From Clostridia bacterium (GTDB taxonomy: Bacteria; Bacillota; Clostridia; UBA1381): 64,000 nucleotides of DNA. A model generated the notes under the pieces. That model was not told the origin of the DNA. It saw only the letters and a list, made by a program, of their open reading frames with translations, and did no database searches. Below, piece after piece: positions 52,039-61,866 of this stretch (its first letter is position 1; each line of letters starts with the position of its first letter). The translations under genes and the position numbers were made by a program. Where the stretch lies: the NCBI GenBank assembly GCA_017551095.1, contig JAFZMQ010000022.1, positions 33,297 to 97,296 on the forward strand, read 5' to 3'.

Positions 52039-55000
52039 TTAATCAACCTCCTTTTCCATAAAAGCATAAATATCTTCTACCTTTGTTTGAGTCCTGTACC
52101 CATCAGGTTTTTCATCAAACAGACATATTTCCTTAAACCCGCAGTAGTCGCACGGCGTACCCTTTCCCGACTTATAAGGCTTAATGTCAATATTGCCCGA
52201 TTTTATCGCCTTATCGGCATCGACGGCGGATTTTTTTATGTATTTTGCGAGTATGTCAAAATTATGACGGGTAGCAACCTTTGACCTTTTTGTGACGCTC
52301 CCGTCCTTTTTAAAGCTGATGTTTAAAAACTCGCTTTTTAGGTTTTCCTCAATTTCAGGGTCCATACTGTAAAGCGTTTCTTTTGAAAGAGACGTATTTT
52401 CTCCGCCCGATACCTCGTCTAAAATGAATAATCCGTCCATCTTGCCGGATTTACCGCTGTCCGACTTGAATTCATCAATTTGTGATGATGATATTTCGGT
52501 ATTTTCGGCATCTGCCAATTTACTGTATAAAATCGCATTTACGGAAGGCGTCAGGGTATTTTGTGAGTTCAAACCGCCTTTTTTTGCCAAGTCCTCCGCA
52601 GCCAAGGCATATAGTACCAACTGCATATCGACTTTGTCGCATATTGCCTCAACCGAAAAGGTTTTATTCCCCGATTTGTAGTCAACAATGCGGATATTCA
52701 ACTTGTTTTCCGCGATACTTTCCATAATGTCTATGCGGTCAATAACGCCGATAAGGGTAATGGAGTCGCCTTTCCAATCAATGACGGTTTCAAAATCCTT
52801 TTCGTAGCAAACCGCGACATATTCGCCCGAGGCAAGACTTTTACGGATTGTATTTATAGAAGCTTCAAGCGTCTGTCTGCACCGTGATAAAAGATATGCA
52901 ATTCGGTTTTTTTCGTCATCATCTGCATTTTTTAAAACCTGTTCGGAAATTTTGTCCATAACAGCCTGAATGAGCGTTTTCGCGTCTCCTTCCGAGAGAT
53001 TTTTCCACTTAGAATGTATTTCTAAAATTGAATTTGCACCGTCTTCTACCATATGGCAAAACTCATATATTGCCATGTGCAAAAGACTTCCTATATGCGA
53101 TTTTTCAATTTTGTATTCTTTCTGCTCGGTAAGGCAAAGTCCACGCTCCAAATAATAGGAAAACGGACATTTTTCGAACTTTTCAAGAGCCGTAATGCTA
53201 TATTTTTTGTTCTTCCCGTAGAGCATTTCTGCTTTCCTGCGTGAAAGTGCGGGTTGGTTTTTTTTATACTCTGCCGCAGATTTTACAATATTAAGTTTTT
53301 CGCTGTATTCGGGGTTTTCCGCATACCAATCGCGAACTGTCTGCCAGATCTTTTCAGGTTTTTTCTTATAAAACTCGGAAAGATTTAAGAGCATATAATA
53401 AAATCCGTGCTTTGCTGATGCTAAAAGCTCATCTGCCGTTGGTTTTGAAATGATATTTTCCCTTATTTCAATATCGAACATTTCCGAAAGCTCAGAAATA
53501 AAATGTGCCTGATTTGTGGGATTACCCTCACTGTCTAATGACGGGAAACTGATAAAAAGCTTGTCCGTTGCAGCGGTAAAGGCACGGTAGAACTTGAAAT
53601 TTTCAAGTAAAACTCTGCCGGTACTGTCGGGAGAAAGCTCCTTTTCACGCTCATTTAGGACAGAGGAAAGACAGGCTCTGTCAAAATCGGAAAGGATATT
53701 TCCCTCAGCTGAAATTTTCGGAAACTGCCCATCTAATGCACCCATCACGAAAAGAGCTTTAACGCGGGAGGGCGAATTTCTTGAAACTGTACCCAAGGAC
53801 ACACGGTCAAGCCCCGACGGGATGGTTGAAATTGTGCACTCAGAAATACCGCAGGAAAATCTGTCGGCAAAGTCCTCGCGGCTTATAGCTCCGCCTCCTG
53901 AAACAGCTACAAGCTGGTCAAGCGTTTCAATCACAAAATTCCATACCTGCTTAAATTGCTCCGATTCGTTGCGTTTGCCATCATTATCAAAAATCTCACA
54001 TTCCTTTAAAATGCCGTCAAAAAGGTTTATATCACACATAAAATTGTAAACGCCTTCGGCTATTCCGGCAGCCGTTCTGCTCTTGTTTTCAAGGAAAGTT
54101 ACAAACGGCGTGATTATTTTTGTACGAAGCCCGTTAAGCTTTTCAAGGTCTGTGTCCTCTTTTTTGCGTGTTTCTATAACGCTGTCAAAAACGGTTTCGT
54201 CTGTCTTTGTCCACTCGGAAAACCACGCCTTTTTGCCCTTGATACCGTGCAGAAGCACATAGTTTTCCAAAAGGTCGATATCCTCTTGTGATATTGCGGT
54301 GATGCCGTCTTCCGTTTCAAAATATATGTAGCCTGTCCGCAAATAATCAAAAACGGCGGAATAGCTCCAATTATCCCTGATAATATCAAATAGCGAAAGC
54401 ACCGTTTTTGCAACAGGGTGCATACTGACGGACAGCTTTTCGTCGGTGAAAAAGGGTATGTCAAAATCAGCGAAAACGGAGGTCATAATATGTAAATACT
54501 GCTCCATATCACCGCAAAGTATGCCTATGTCACGGAAGCGGTAGCCCATATCACGCACAAGCGAGATTATCTGCGACGCCGTATGCTCGACTTCGGAAAA
54601 AATATCAAGGGAGTTAAAAATCGAAATGTTTTCGCTCTTTTTGATATATTTCGGCTTTTCCTCCCAATTTTCTATGAGAAAGCGTATATCAGCTGCATTT
54701 ATGTAGTCGCATTTTCCCGTAAGATTTACCAAGGAGTAGGGAACAGACGATTTTTCCGCAAGGGAAATAAGCTTTTTCTTTGTCTTTTCTACGGGCAAAA
54801 AGAGTGTTCCCGAAGAATTTTCGTCATAGCACAGCGTGACAAAAACGCCAAGCGATTTTTTGGCAAGTGCGGAAATTGCCGTGTAGTGCATCGGCATAAA
54901 ATCGTTATAATCGTCTATATAAAAATATGTATTTTCAAAAACATCTGAATTTTCGACAATATCTGCAAAAATCGCATAGGCATCATCTTTGTCGCCAAAT

Positions 55001-55491
55001 TCGTCGGGCAGACTGTCTGTATAAATTTTGTATATTTCATTTAGAGATTCAAGTTTTTTTGCCGTATGCGGATTATCTTGGGGCAGGTCTTCAAAATCGC
55101 CCGGGAGTATGCCGTACCGGCTGAATTCGGAGAACAAATCGGAAAGTGAGCTTATAAATCCCGTATGTGATGCGGAAAGACGGAAAACATTAGTGTTTGA
55201 TACAGATTTTGCCGCCTTTTGAACAAGCATGGTTTTACCGCTTTCAAGCAGAGACCTCTTTTGCGGGACAATGCTGTTTAAAAGCTTGGAAAAGGTGGCG
55301 ACCTCGACATTATTTATACCAAGTCCGCCAAGCCTTTTAGAGAGAGTTTTTTCGGCGGTGTAAGAAAACTGCTCAGGAACGATTAAAACGGCGTTAGAAG
55401 CCTTGTTTCCGGCAAGATTTTTAAGCATTGTATCATAAAGGTAACTGCTCTTGCCCGAGCCTGTGCCGCCTGTAACTATTGTAATCGGCAT
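52039..55491 (-). CDS. addB: ATP-dependent helicase/deoxyribonuclease subunit B
   Basis: 1150 residues from ATG 55491 (GGGGGAG seven bases upstream); a TTG at 55545 is less likely. Walker A is TGGTGSGKSSYLYDTM, and the C-terminal nuclease domain has VDYKSGNKTFSVEAICDKVD. The iron-sulfur staple has its lone cysteine in EKFEKCPFSYYLERG and the rest in CDYCGFKEIC (CX2CX5C). This is the Fe-S arrangement of AddB. It scans and recognises Chi together with AddA and is translated just ahead of it. Confidence 0.95.
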   Translation of the reverse strand: MPITIVTGGTGSGKSSYLYDTMLKNLAGNKASNAVLIVPEQFSYTAEKTLSKRLGGLGINNVEVATFSKLLNSIVPQKRSLLESGKTMLVQKAAKSVSNTNVFRLSASHTGFISSLSDLFSEFSRYGILPGDFEDLPQDNPHTAKKLESLNEIYKIYTDSLPDEFGDKDDAYAIFADIVENSDVFENTYFYIDDYNDFMPMHYTAISALAKKSLGVFVTLCYDENSSGTLFLPVEKTKKKLISLAEKSSVPYSLVNLTGKCDYINAADIRFLIENWEEKPKYIKKSENISIFNSLDIFSEVEHTASQIISLVRDMGYRFRDIGILCGDMEQYLHIMTSVFADFDIPFFTDEKLSVSMHPVAKTVLSLFDIIRDNWSYSAVFDYLRTGYIYFETEDGITAISQEDIDLLENYVLLHGIKGKKAWFSEWTKTDETVFDSVIETRKKEDTDLEKLNGLRTKIITPFVTFLENKSRTAAGIAEGVYNFMCDINLFDGILKECEIFDNDGKRNESEQFKQVWNFVIETLDQLVAVSGGGAISREDFADRFSCGISECTISTIPSGLDRVSLGTVSRNSPSRVKALFVMGALDGQFPKISAEGNILSDFDRACLSSVLNEREKELSPDSTGRVLLENFKFYRAFTAATDKLFISFPSLDSEGNPTNQAHFISELSEMFDIEIRENIISKPTADELLASAKHGFYYMLLNLSEFYKKKPEKIWQTVRDWYAENPEYSEKLNIVKSAAEYKKNQPALSRRKAEMLYGKNKKYSITALEKFEKCPFSYYLERGLCLTEQKEYKIEKSHIGSLLHMAIYEFCHMVEDGANSILEIHSKWKNLSEGDAKTLIQAVMDKISEQVLKNADDDEKNRIAYLLSRCRQTLEASINTIRKSLASGEYVAVCYEKDFETVIDWKGDSITLIGVIDRIDIMESIAENKLNIRIVDYKSGNKTFSVEAICDKVDMQLVLYALAAEDLAKKGGLNSQNTLTPSVNAILYSKLADAENTEISSSQIDEFKSDSGKSGKMDGLFILDEVSGGENTSLSKETLYSMDPEIEENLKSEFLNISFKKDGSVTKRSKVATRHNFDILAKYIKKSAVDADKAIKSGNIDIKPYKSGKGTPCDYCGFKEICLFDEKPDGYRTQTKVEDIYAFMEKEVD

Positions 55492-55554
55492 AAAACATCT
55501 CCCCCTTGAAATTATTTCCTTAATTATAACACATTTGGTGTCCAATTAAAAGTA

Positions 55555-56802
55555 CTATTCCAAAAAAATATTTCCGCCTATTGAGCGGAGCTTTCCGCAA
55601 AGATTTTCATACCCTCTTTTAATGTGATGAACGCCGCTTATCCGCGTTTCGCCGTCGGCACAAAGCCCTGCCAAAACAAGTGCCGCACCGCCTCTTAAAT
55701 CCATAGCATTCACCTTTGCACCGCTTAGATGCTTGTTTCCCTCAATGAATGAGCTTCGTCCGTCAATCCTGATGTTTGCACCCATACGGTTAAGCTCACC
55801 AATGTGCAAAAACCTGTTTTCAAAAACGGTTTCGACAATAATCCCGCTTCCTTTGGTTTCGCATAAAAGTGCGGAAAACTGTGCCTGCATATCGGTTGGG
55901 AATCCCGGAAAGGGCAAAGTTTTAATGTTTGCGGAATTTAACGGTTTCGTTGCGTCAATGCAAATATAATTCCTGTGCTCGTCAATTTCCGCACCCATTT
56001 CGGTGAGCTTTGCAGTGACAGGCTTTAAATGAACGGGATTTATGTTGTCAATCCTGCCCTTTCCGCCCGTTATCGCAAATGCACTCATAAATGTACCTGC
56101 CTCAATCCTGTCCGAAATTATCGAATATGTGACAGGCTCTAATCGTTTTACGCCGTAAATCTTTATTGTACCGCTGCCGACGCCGTGGATTTTCGCGCCC
56201 TGCTTTATCAAAAAGTTGGCAAGGTCGGCTATTTCAGGCTCTGCCGCCGCATTTTCGATTATCGTTTCACCGTCGGCCAAAACGGCGGCAAGTATCAGGT
56301 TTTCGGTAGCACCGACGCTTGGAAAATCGAGGTAAATTTTTGCACCTTTCAGCTGCGGACAGTATAAATCCACATATCCGTGTCCCTTTTCAATTTCCGC
56401 ACCCATTGCCGCGAATCCTTTTAAGTGCAGGTCAATGGGACGGTTGCCGATAGGACAGCCGCCGGGCATGGAAATCCTTGCCCGTTTCATGCGTGATAAA
56501 ATGGGAGCGGCAAGGAAAAAAGAGCCTCGGAATTTCGTCATAAGCTCGTATGAGGCTGAGTATTCGCGGCAATTTGTAAAATCAATTTCCGCAGTATTTA
56601 CATTTGTATTGCAAACTCCTCCCAAAGCTGTGAGAATTTCAAACATATTTTCGGTATCGGTAAGGCGAGGAAGGTTATTTATAACATTTTTGCCTTCGGT
56701 TAAAATCGTTGCGGCAAGAATCGGAAGTGCCGCATTTTTTGACCCCGAGCATACGACATTTCCGCATAATGCAGGAGATTTTTTTACAATTATTTCCGAC
56801 AT
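55555..56802 (-). CDS. murA: UDP-N-acetylglucosamine 1-carboxyvinyltransferase
   Basis: 415 residues; adds enolpyruvate from PEP to UDP-GlcNAc, the first committed step of peptidoglycan synthesis. It shows CSGSKNAALPILAATILTEG, the active-site loop PGGCPIGNRPIDLHLKGF with the cysteine attacked by fosfomycin intact, and GATENLILAAVLADG. It also has PFPGFPTDMQAQF and LRGGAALVLAGLCADG. A normal-length copy. It is separated from addB by 64 bp and is divergent from the LRR gene. Confidence 0.96.
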   Translation of the reverse strand: MSEIIVKKSPALCGNVVCSGSKNAALPILAATILTEGKNVINNLPRLTDTENMFEILTALGGVCNTNVNTAEIDFTNCREYSASYELMTKFRGSFFLAAPILSRMKRARISMPGGCPIGNRPIDLHLKGFAAMGAEIEKGHGYVDLYCPQLKGAKIYLDFPSVGATENLILAAVLADGETIIENAAAEPEIADLANFLIKQGAKIHGVGSGTIKIYGVKRLEPVTYSIISDRIEAGTFMSAFAITGGKGRIDNINPVHLKPVTAKLTEMGAEIDEHRNYICIDATKPLNSANIKTLPFPGFPTDMQAQFSALLCETKGSGIIVETVFENRFLHIGELNRMGANIRIDGRSSFIEGNKHLSGAKVNAMDLRGGAALVLAGLCADGETRISGVHHIKRGYENLCGKLRSIGGNIFLE

Positions 56803-56911
56803 CGTAAACTCCTTTCATAAAATAAAATTCGCTTTTAATAGTATGCTCAAAAATATTTTTTTTAAAAATGATAAAAAATGAAAAAATGAAGAGTGGATAT
56901 TTTTTAACAGA

Positions 56912-56940
56912 TTGACACAAAAAATCAGTTATGGTAAAAT
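56912..56940 (+). promoter_or_regulatory. Promoter of the LRR protein gene
   Basis: TTGACA (56912-56917) and TAAAAT (56935-56940) with a 17-bp spacer. A frame opening at 56941 would start at the transcript start, so the ATG at 56974 is preferred. Confidence 0.8.
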
Positions 56941-56973
56941 ATGTTTATAAAACTGTTTTTTGGAGTGAAAAAT

Positions 56974-59358
56974 ATGAAAAAGACAAACAAAATCTTGGCT
57001 TTTTGCATAAGTTTATGTATGCTGCTTGGCTTGACAGCAGTCCCGACAATTGCAGAAATAATCGACAGCGGCACATGCGGAACTAATCTCACATGGACGC
57101 TTGACGACACCGGTACGCTTACCATAAGCGGTACGGGGGATATGGACGACTATTCAGGACGTACACCTTGGTATAGATTATATTCCTCAATAACGACAGT
57201 GGTAATCGAAAATGGAGTCACGAGCATTGGTGAGGGTGCATTTGAATGGTGTGAAAACCTTACATCTGTCGCTATTGGCAACAGTGTGACAGCTATTGGT
57301 GGGGGTGCTTTTTGCTATTGTGAAAGCCTGGAATCAATAAACATTCCTGACAGCGTGAAAAACATTGGAGAAGCTACGTTTGAAGGATGCCGTGGTCTTA
57401 CATCAGTCATAATCGGTAACGGTGTGACTAGCATTGGATATGGAGCATTTGAGTACTGTGAAAGTCTTATATCAGTCAACATTCCTGACAGCGTGATAAG
57501 TATTGAAGATAGGGCATTTTACTCTTGCCGTAGTGTTACCTCAGTAACTATCGGAAGCGGAGTGGCAAACATAGGTGATGCTGCATTTAGCAATCTCAGC
57601 AGCCTCGTCTCAATAAATGTTTCAGAAAATAACACCGGATACTCGTCAAAAGATGGAGTACTTTTCAATAAAAAACAAACATATCTTATTCAATTCCCAA
57701 GCGGAAAGGCAGGAGTATATACTATACCTGACAGCGTATCACACATCGATAATCGTGCTTTTAAGAGTTGCAAAAATATTACATCAATTACTATTGGTAA
57801 TAATGTAATAAGCATAGGCGATAGCGGGTTTAGCGGTTGCAGCAGCCTTACATCAATAAATGTTTCGGAGGATAATACAGAATATTCCTCAAAGGACGGT
57901 GTGCTTTTTAACAAGAATAAAACAGAGCTAATTCAATGCCCAAGAGAAAAAACAGGAGTGTATGATATACCTTATAGCGTGATAAGTATAGGAGATAGTG
58001 CATTTTCTGGTTGTAAGATTACCTCTGTCATTATTGGAAATAGGGTGACAAGCATTGGAGGTGCTGCGTTTGCGTCTTGTACTAGTCTGGCCTCAGTCAC
58101 AATCGGTAACAGCGTGACAAGTATAGGCGGCTTGGCATTTGGCTATTGCCCTAATCTTACCTCAATAATCATACCCGATAGCGTAACAAGTATGGGGTAC
58201 AGCGTGTTTCAAGGCAGTGAAAACCTTGCCTCAATCACAATCGGTAACAGTGTGACAAGTATTGGCGATGATATGTTTCAAATGTGTGAAAGCCTTACAT
58301 CAGTTGTAATAGGTAGTGGTGTGACCAGCATTGGCATTGAGGCGTTCAACGATTGCACCAGCCTTGTTTCAATAAGCGTTTCGGCAGACAATACTGAATA
58401 CTCGTCAAAGGACGGGGTACTTTTCAATAAAAATGGAACAAATCTCATTAAATGTCCATATGGAAGGGCAGAGACATATACTATACCTGACAGCGTGACA
58501 AGTATTGGTGACCATGCATATATGCGTTGTAATAGCCTTGCATCAATCACAATCCCCGACAGTGTTACAAGCATTGGCGAGGGTGCATTTTCTGGTTGTG
58601 AAAGCCTTACTTCAATCACAATTTCTGACAGTGTTACAAGCATTGGCGAGGGTGCATTTTCTGGTTGTGAAAGCCTTACTTCAATCACAATTCCTGACAG
58701 CGTGACAAGCATTGGTGAGGGTGCATTTTATTGGTGTAAAAATCTCACCGCAGTCACAATTGGCAACGGTGTGGAAAGTATAGGTGATAGAGCATTTTCT
58801 CGATGTCAAAGCCTTACATCAGTCACAATCCCCGATAGTGTAATAAACATAGGGAGAAGAGCGTTCGATCAGTGTAGAAACCTCATTTCCATTACAATTG
58901 GTAACAGTGTGGTAAATATAGGTAAGATGGCGTTTGAATGGTGTGAAAGTCTTGCTTCAATAACCATGTCCGATAGCGTAAAAAGTGTTGGATGGGGAGC
59001 GTTTGAAGATTGCAACAGCCTTACTGACATATATTACGGGGGTACAGCGGAGGATTGGAATGAGATTGAAATTGATTACGACAATGACCCATTACTTAAT
59101 GCGACAAGGCATTATATGAAGTCACTTGGCGTGGTGGAGGATGGTAATAGCGTTACTGTCACACCTAAAAATATTACTACTGACGGCGTTATAATCGTTT
59201 CTGTATATAAAAACGGACGGTTTACAGAGATGAAAAAGGCGGAATACACGGGCAGTTCTGCGGAATTTAAGATAGCAGACGATTATGACAAAATAAAAGT
59301 CATGCTGTGGGACAATTTAATTGATATGAAACCATTAGTTAACGCAAGAACTAAATAA
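56974..59358 (+). CDS. Secreted BspA-like leucine-rich-repeat (LRR_5) surface protein
   Basis: 794 residues from ATG 56974 (TTTGGAGTGAAAAAT upstream). A signal peptide (KKTNKILAFCISLCMLLGLT) with cleavage near residue 25 leads to more than twenty LRR_5 units of about 23 residues (IPDSVTSIGEGAFSGCESLT). They are interrupted three times by NVSEDNTEYSSKDGVLFNKN-type inserts, as in BspA-like adhesins. The LRR part ends near YYGGTAEDWNEI, and the C-terminal ~80 residues form a small domain ending KIKVMLWDNLIDMKPLVNAR. No sortase motif or GW anchor was seen. Role in adhesion is inferred from family. Confidence 0.9.
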   Translation: MKKTNKILAFCISLCMLLGLTAVPTIAEIIDSGTCGTNLTWTLDDTGTLTISGTGDMDDYSGRTPWYRLYSSITTVVIENGVTSIGEGAFEWCENLTSVAIGNSVTAIGGGAFCYCESLESINIPDSVKNIGEATFEGCRGLTSVIIGNGVTSIGYGAFEYCESLISVNIPDSVISIEDRAFYSCRSVTSVTIGSGVANIGDAAFSNLSSLVSINVSENNTGYSSKDGVLFNKKQTYLIQFPSGKAGVYTIPDSVSHIDNRAFKSCKNITSITIGNNVISIGDSGFSGCSSLTSINVSEDNTEYSSKDGVLFNKNKTELIQCPREKTGVYDIPYSVISIGDSAFSGCKITSVIIGNRVTSIGGAAFASCTSLASVTIGNSVTSIGGLAFGYCPNLTSIIIPDSVTSMGYSVFQGSENLASITIGNSVTSIGDDMFQMCESLTSVVIGSGVTSIGIEAFNDCTSLVSISVSADNTEYSSKDGVLFNKNGTNLIKCPYGRAETYTIPDSVTSIGDHAYMRCNSLASITIPDSVTSIGEGAFSGCESLTSITISDSVTSIGEGAFSGCESLTSITIPDSVTSIGEGAFYWCKNLTAVTIGNGVESIGDRAFSRCQSLTSVTIPDSVINIGRRAFDQCRNLISITIGNSVVNIGKMAFEWCESLASITMSDSVKSVGWGAFEDCNSLTDIYYGGTAEDWNEIEIDYDNDPLLNATRHYMKSLGVVEDGNSVTVTPKNITTDGVIIVSVYKNGRFTEMKKAEYTGSSAEFKIADDYDKIKVMLWDNLIDMKPLVNARTK
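58561..58698 (+). repeat. Tandem 69-bp duplication in the LRR gene
   Basis: 58561-58629 and 58630-58698 differ at one base. They encode two consecutive 23-residue LRR units, against a background of much more divergent repeats, so the duplication is recent. Confidence 0.92.
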
Positions 59359-59373
59359 ATGATTAGGGTTAAT

Positions 59374-59412
59374 TGCAAAAAGGGTTCGGAAAATCCGAAC
59401 CCTTTTTGCAGA
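59374..59412 (+). terminator. Terminator after the LRR gene
   Basis: A perfect 17-bp inverted repeat (59374-59390 and 59394-59410) with a 3-nt loop, followed by T-rich sequence inside the stem end. Confidence 0.85.
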
Positions 59413-59468
59413 AAATATGGCTTTTTACATAATATGAATAAAAAAAGTGAAGAAAACGAAAAAAATGC

Positions 59469-59497
59469 TTGACAATGGAAAATATTGATGGTATAAT
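59469..59497 (+). promoter_or_regulatory. Promoter of rpmG-secE-nusG
   Basis: TTGACA (59469-59474) and TATAAT (59492-59497) with a 17-bp spacer: an exact sigma-A consensus. Confidence 0.88.
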
Positions 59498-59576
59498 CAA
59501 AAGGCTAAACGGCAGGTTCTTTTTTTTTACTGTAAAAATCTGTCGATACTATGATTTCTCATACGGAGGTGTAACA

Positions 59577-59726
59577 ATGAGAGTAAAGATTACTTTGGCT
59601 TGTTCGGAATGTAAGCAGAGAAATTACAACACAATGAAGAATAAAAAGAACGATCCGGACAGATTGGAAATGAACAAATACTGTAAGTTTTGCAGAAAAC
59701 ACACACTGCATAAGGAAACAAAGTAA
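59577..59726 (+). CDS. rpmG: 50S ribosomal protein L33
   Basis: 49 residues from ATG 59577 (ACGGAGGTGTAACA): [18 protein letters not shown] and [17 protein letters not shown]. It keeps both CX2C pairs, so it is the zinc-binding (C+) paralogue. It heads the rpmG-secE-nusG unit, the usual order. Confidence 0.95.
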   Translation: MRVKITLACSECKQRNYNTMKNKKNDPDRLEMNKYCKFCRKHTLHKETK

Positions 59727-59743
59727 AATAAGGAGAATCTGTT

Positions 59744-59950
59744 ATGGCTGAGAATAAAACTGTTAAAAAAACAAGCCCTATGAAGTTTTTTAAAGAAACT
59801 AAGGCTGAAATGAAAAAGGTTTCATGGCCTACAAAAGAACAGCTTTTCCACAACACCGTTGTTATTTTGGCTTTTGTAGCCATAACCACAATCATACTGT
59901 CCTTGCTTGACGCCGGATTTGAAAAGCTGCTGTCCCTTATTGTTAAATAG
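59744..59950 (+). CDS. secE: Preprotein translocase subunit SecE
   Basis: 68 residues: an amphipathic cytoplasmic helix with MKFFKETKAEMKKVSWPTKE followed by a single membrane helix (TVVILAFVAITTIILSLLDA). It clamps SecY in the translocon. It lies 17 bp after rpmG and 28 bp before nusG. Confidence 0.97.
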   Translation: MAENKTVKKTSPMKFFKETKAEMKKVSWPTKEQLFHNTVVILAFVAITTIILSLLDAGFEKLLSLIVK

Positions 59951-59978
59951 CGGCAAAATTTCTTAGAAGGAGATTGTT

Positions 59979-60506
59979 ATGGCAGATGAGGCAAAGTGGT
60001 ATGTGGCACACACATACTCAGGTTATGAAAATAAAGTAAAAGCCAATATCGAAAAATCGGTTGAAAACCGTGGTATAAGCGATTTGATTCAGGCCGTTGA
60101 AGTCCCTATGGAAGATGTTATTGAAGAAAAAAACGGCGAACAAAAAGTTGTAAAACGCAAAATTTTCCCCGGCTATGTCGTTGTAAAAATGGTTATGAAC
60201 GACGAAAGCTGGTATGTAGTCCGTAACACAAGAGGCGTTACAGGATTCGTAGGTCCGGGATCTAAGCCCGTCCCCCTTTCTGATGAAGAGGTCAAGAATA
60301 TGGGCGTTGAAAAGGTACGCTATTCGGGCATCGATTTAGAGGTCGGCGATAGCGTAAATATTAAGTCCGGTCCTATGGAGGGCTTCTCCGGAAAAGTTGA
60401 AAGCGTTGATAATGAGAGCAGAAAGGTTTCTGTTCGTGTTCTTATGTTTGGCAGAGAAAAAACCGTTTCGGTTGAATTCGGTCAGGTTGAAAAGAGCATA
60501 AACTAA
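59979..60506 (+). CDS. nusG: Transcription termination/antitermination protein NusG
   Basis: 175 residues: NGN domain (WYVAHTYSGYENKVKANIEK, KIFPGYVVVKMVM, TRGVTGFVGPGSKPVPLS) and a KOW domain (VGDSVNIKSGPMEGFSGKVE). It links RNA polymerase to Rho and to the leading ribosome. Normal length and context before rplK. Confidence 0.97.
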   Translation: MADEAKWYVAHTYSGYENKVKANIEKSVENRGISDLIQAVEVPMEDVIEEKNGEQKVVKRKIFPGYVVVKMVMNDESWYVVRNTRGVTGFVGPGSKPVPLSDEEVKNMGVEKVRYSGIDLEVGDSVNIKSGPMEGFSGKVESVDNESRKVSVRVLMFGREKTVSVEFGQVEKSIN

Positions 60507-60549
60507 GCTTTTAAGCGGAAATCCGCTTGAAATATCCCTCTGGTATACA

Positions 60550-60580
60550 GTGGGAGGGCATTATTGCCCGCATTTACCAC
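60550..60580 (+). promoter_or_regulatory. L1-type mRNA leader site upstream of rplK
   Basis: A 31-nt hairpin motif starting GTGGGAGGGC and ending TTTACCAC, with inner GGGC/GCCC pairing. The same design recurs before rplA. It resembles the Firmicutes L1-binding leader (GTGGGAG...ACCAC). Confidence 0.65.
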
Positions 60581-60622
60581 AACGGGATTTTATTTTCCCG
60601 AAATAATAGGAGGTGGCCATAT

Positions 60623-61048
60623 ATGGCACAAAAAATCATAGGTTATATCAAGTTACAAATTCCGGCAGGAAAAGCAAGTCCTGCACCCCCTGTTGGTCCG
60701 GCACTCGGTCAGCACGGTGTAAACATTATGCAGTTTACAAAGGAATTTAATGAAAAAACAGCAAAGGACGCAGGTTTAATCATACCGGTAGTAATCACCG
60801 TTTATGCAGACCATTCCTTTACATTTGTTACCAAAACTCCGCCGGCAGCGGTGCTTTTAAAGAAAGCCTGCAAGATTGACAAGGCATCAGGCGTTCCTAA
60901 CAAGAACAAGGTTGCCACAGTTTCAAAAGCCGATATAAAGGCTATTGCAGAGCAAAAAATGCCTGACCTCAATGCAGCTTCTCTTGAAGCGGCAATGAGT
61001 ATGATTGCAGGTACGGCAAGAAGTATGGGCATCGAAGTCGGAGAATAA
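60623..61048 (+). CDS. rplK: 50S ribosomal protein L11
   Basis: 141 residues from ATG 60623 after [69 protein letters not shown], then [10 protein letters not shown] at the end. An upstream in-frame start at 60527 would place the leader hairpin in the coding sequence and is rejected. Co-transcribed with rplA. Confidence 0.97.
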   Translation: MAQKIIGYIKLQIPAGKASPAPPVGPALGQHGVNIMQFTKEFNEKTAKDAGLIIPVVITVYADHSFTFVTKTPPAAVLLKKACKIDKASGVPNKNKVATVSKADIKAIAEQKMPDLNAASLEAAMSMIAGTARSMGIEVGE

Positions 61049-61069
61049 TCACATTATAGGCGATTAGTA

Positions 61070-61100
61070 GTGGGAGAGGCAAAATGCCTTGCTTGACCAC
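61070..61100 (+). promoter_or_regulatory. L1-type mRNA leader site upstream of rplA
   Basis: A second 31-nt copy of the motif, GTGGGAGAGGC...GCCTTGCTTGACCAC. It has the same length and end sequences as the one before rplK, with compensatory changes in the inner stem (AGGC/GCCT for GGGC/GCCC). Confidence 0.65.
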
Positions 61101-61117
61101 GTAAGGAGGATAATAAT

Positions 61118-61810
61118 ATGTTTAGAGGAAAAAAATATCAGGATAGCGTAAAGCTTATAGAAAAAGCGAAGCTTTATGATCCCGCAGAAGCTTTGGAACT
61201 TGCTACAAAGATAGCAAAGGCTAAGTTTGATGAAACTGTTGAACTTCACGCAAGATTGGGTGTTGATTCAAGACACGCAGACCAGCAGGTAAGAGGTGCA
61301 ATCGTATTGCCGCACGGCACAGGCAGAACTGCAAGAGTTTTGGTTTTCGCAAAAGGACCTAAGGCTGACGAAGCGTTGGCAGCAGGTGCTGATTATGTTG
61401 GCGAAATGGATCTTTGCACAAAAATCCAGCAGGAAAACTGGTTTGAATTTGATGTAGTTGTTGCAACTCCCGATATGATGGGCGTTGTAGGTCGTTTGGG
61501 TAAGGTTTTAGGTCCTAAGGGATTGATGCCGTCACCAAAGGCAGGAACGGTTACAATGGATGTTGCAAAGGCTGTAAACGAAATTAAAGCAGGTAAGATT
61601 GAGTATAGGGTTGACAAGAACAATATCGTTCACTGTCCTATCGGCAAAGCTTCTTTCGGTAAGGAAAAGCTCACAGAAAACTTCAATGCTTTAATGGGTG
61701 CAATCATAAAGGCAAAACCGGCAACGGCAAAAGGTCAGTATTTGAAGAGCGTTGTTGTTACAACAACAATGGGACCGAGCATAAAGATTAACGCATCTAA
61801 GCTTTCATAA
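61118..61810 (+). CDS. rplA: 50S ribosomal protein L1
   Basis: 230 residues: [76 protein letters not shown] ([10 protein letters not shown]) and [20 protein letters not shown]. It binds 23S rRNA and, in feedback, its own mRNA; two putative leader sites occur in this operon. Confidence 0.97.
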   Translation: MFRGKKYQDSVKLIEKAKLYDPAEALELATKIAKAKFDETVELHARLGVDSRHADQQVRGAIVLPHGTGRTARVLVFAKGPKADEALAAGADYVGEMDLCTKIQQENWFEFDVVVATPDMMGVVGRLGKVLGPKGLMPSPKAGTVTMDVAKAVNEIKAGKIEYRVDKNNIVHCPIGKASFGKEKLTENFNALMGAIIKAKPATAKGQYLKSVVVTTTMGPSIKINASKLS

Positions 61811-61818
61811 AAAAATAG

Positions 61819-61847
61819 TTGACAAAATATGTTTTTTATGCTATGAT
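61819..61847 (+). promoter_or_regulatory. Promoter of rplJ-rplL
   Basis: TTGACA (61819-61824) and TATGAT (61842-61847) with a 17-bp spacer lie just after the rplA stop. Confidence 0.8.
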
Positions 61848-61866
61848 GACATAGCTTAAAAATAAA

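Noticed and set aside
52039..56802. AddB with murA considered as a phage or plasmid recombination island.
   Set aside because: Codon use, lengths and gene order look chromosomal, and no integrase, att site or phage gene is present.
58278..58712. A 144-residue minus-strand frame inside the LRR gene.
   Set aside because: It is an antisense shadow of the tandem LRR units, and its internal repetition comes only from the plus-strand repeats.
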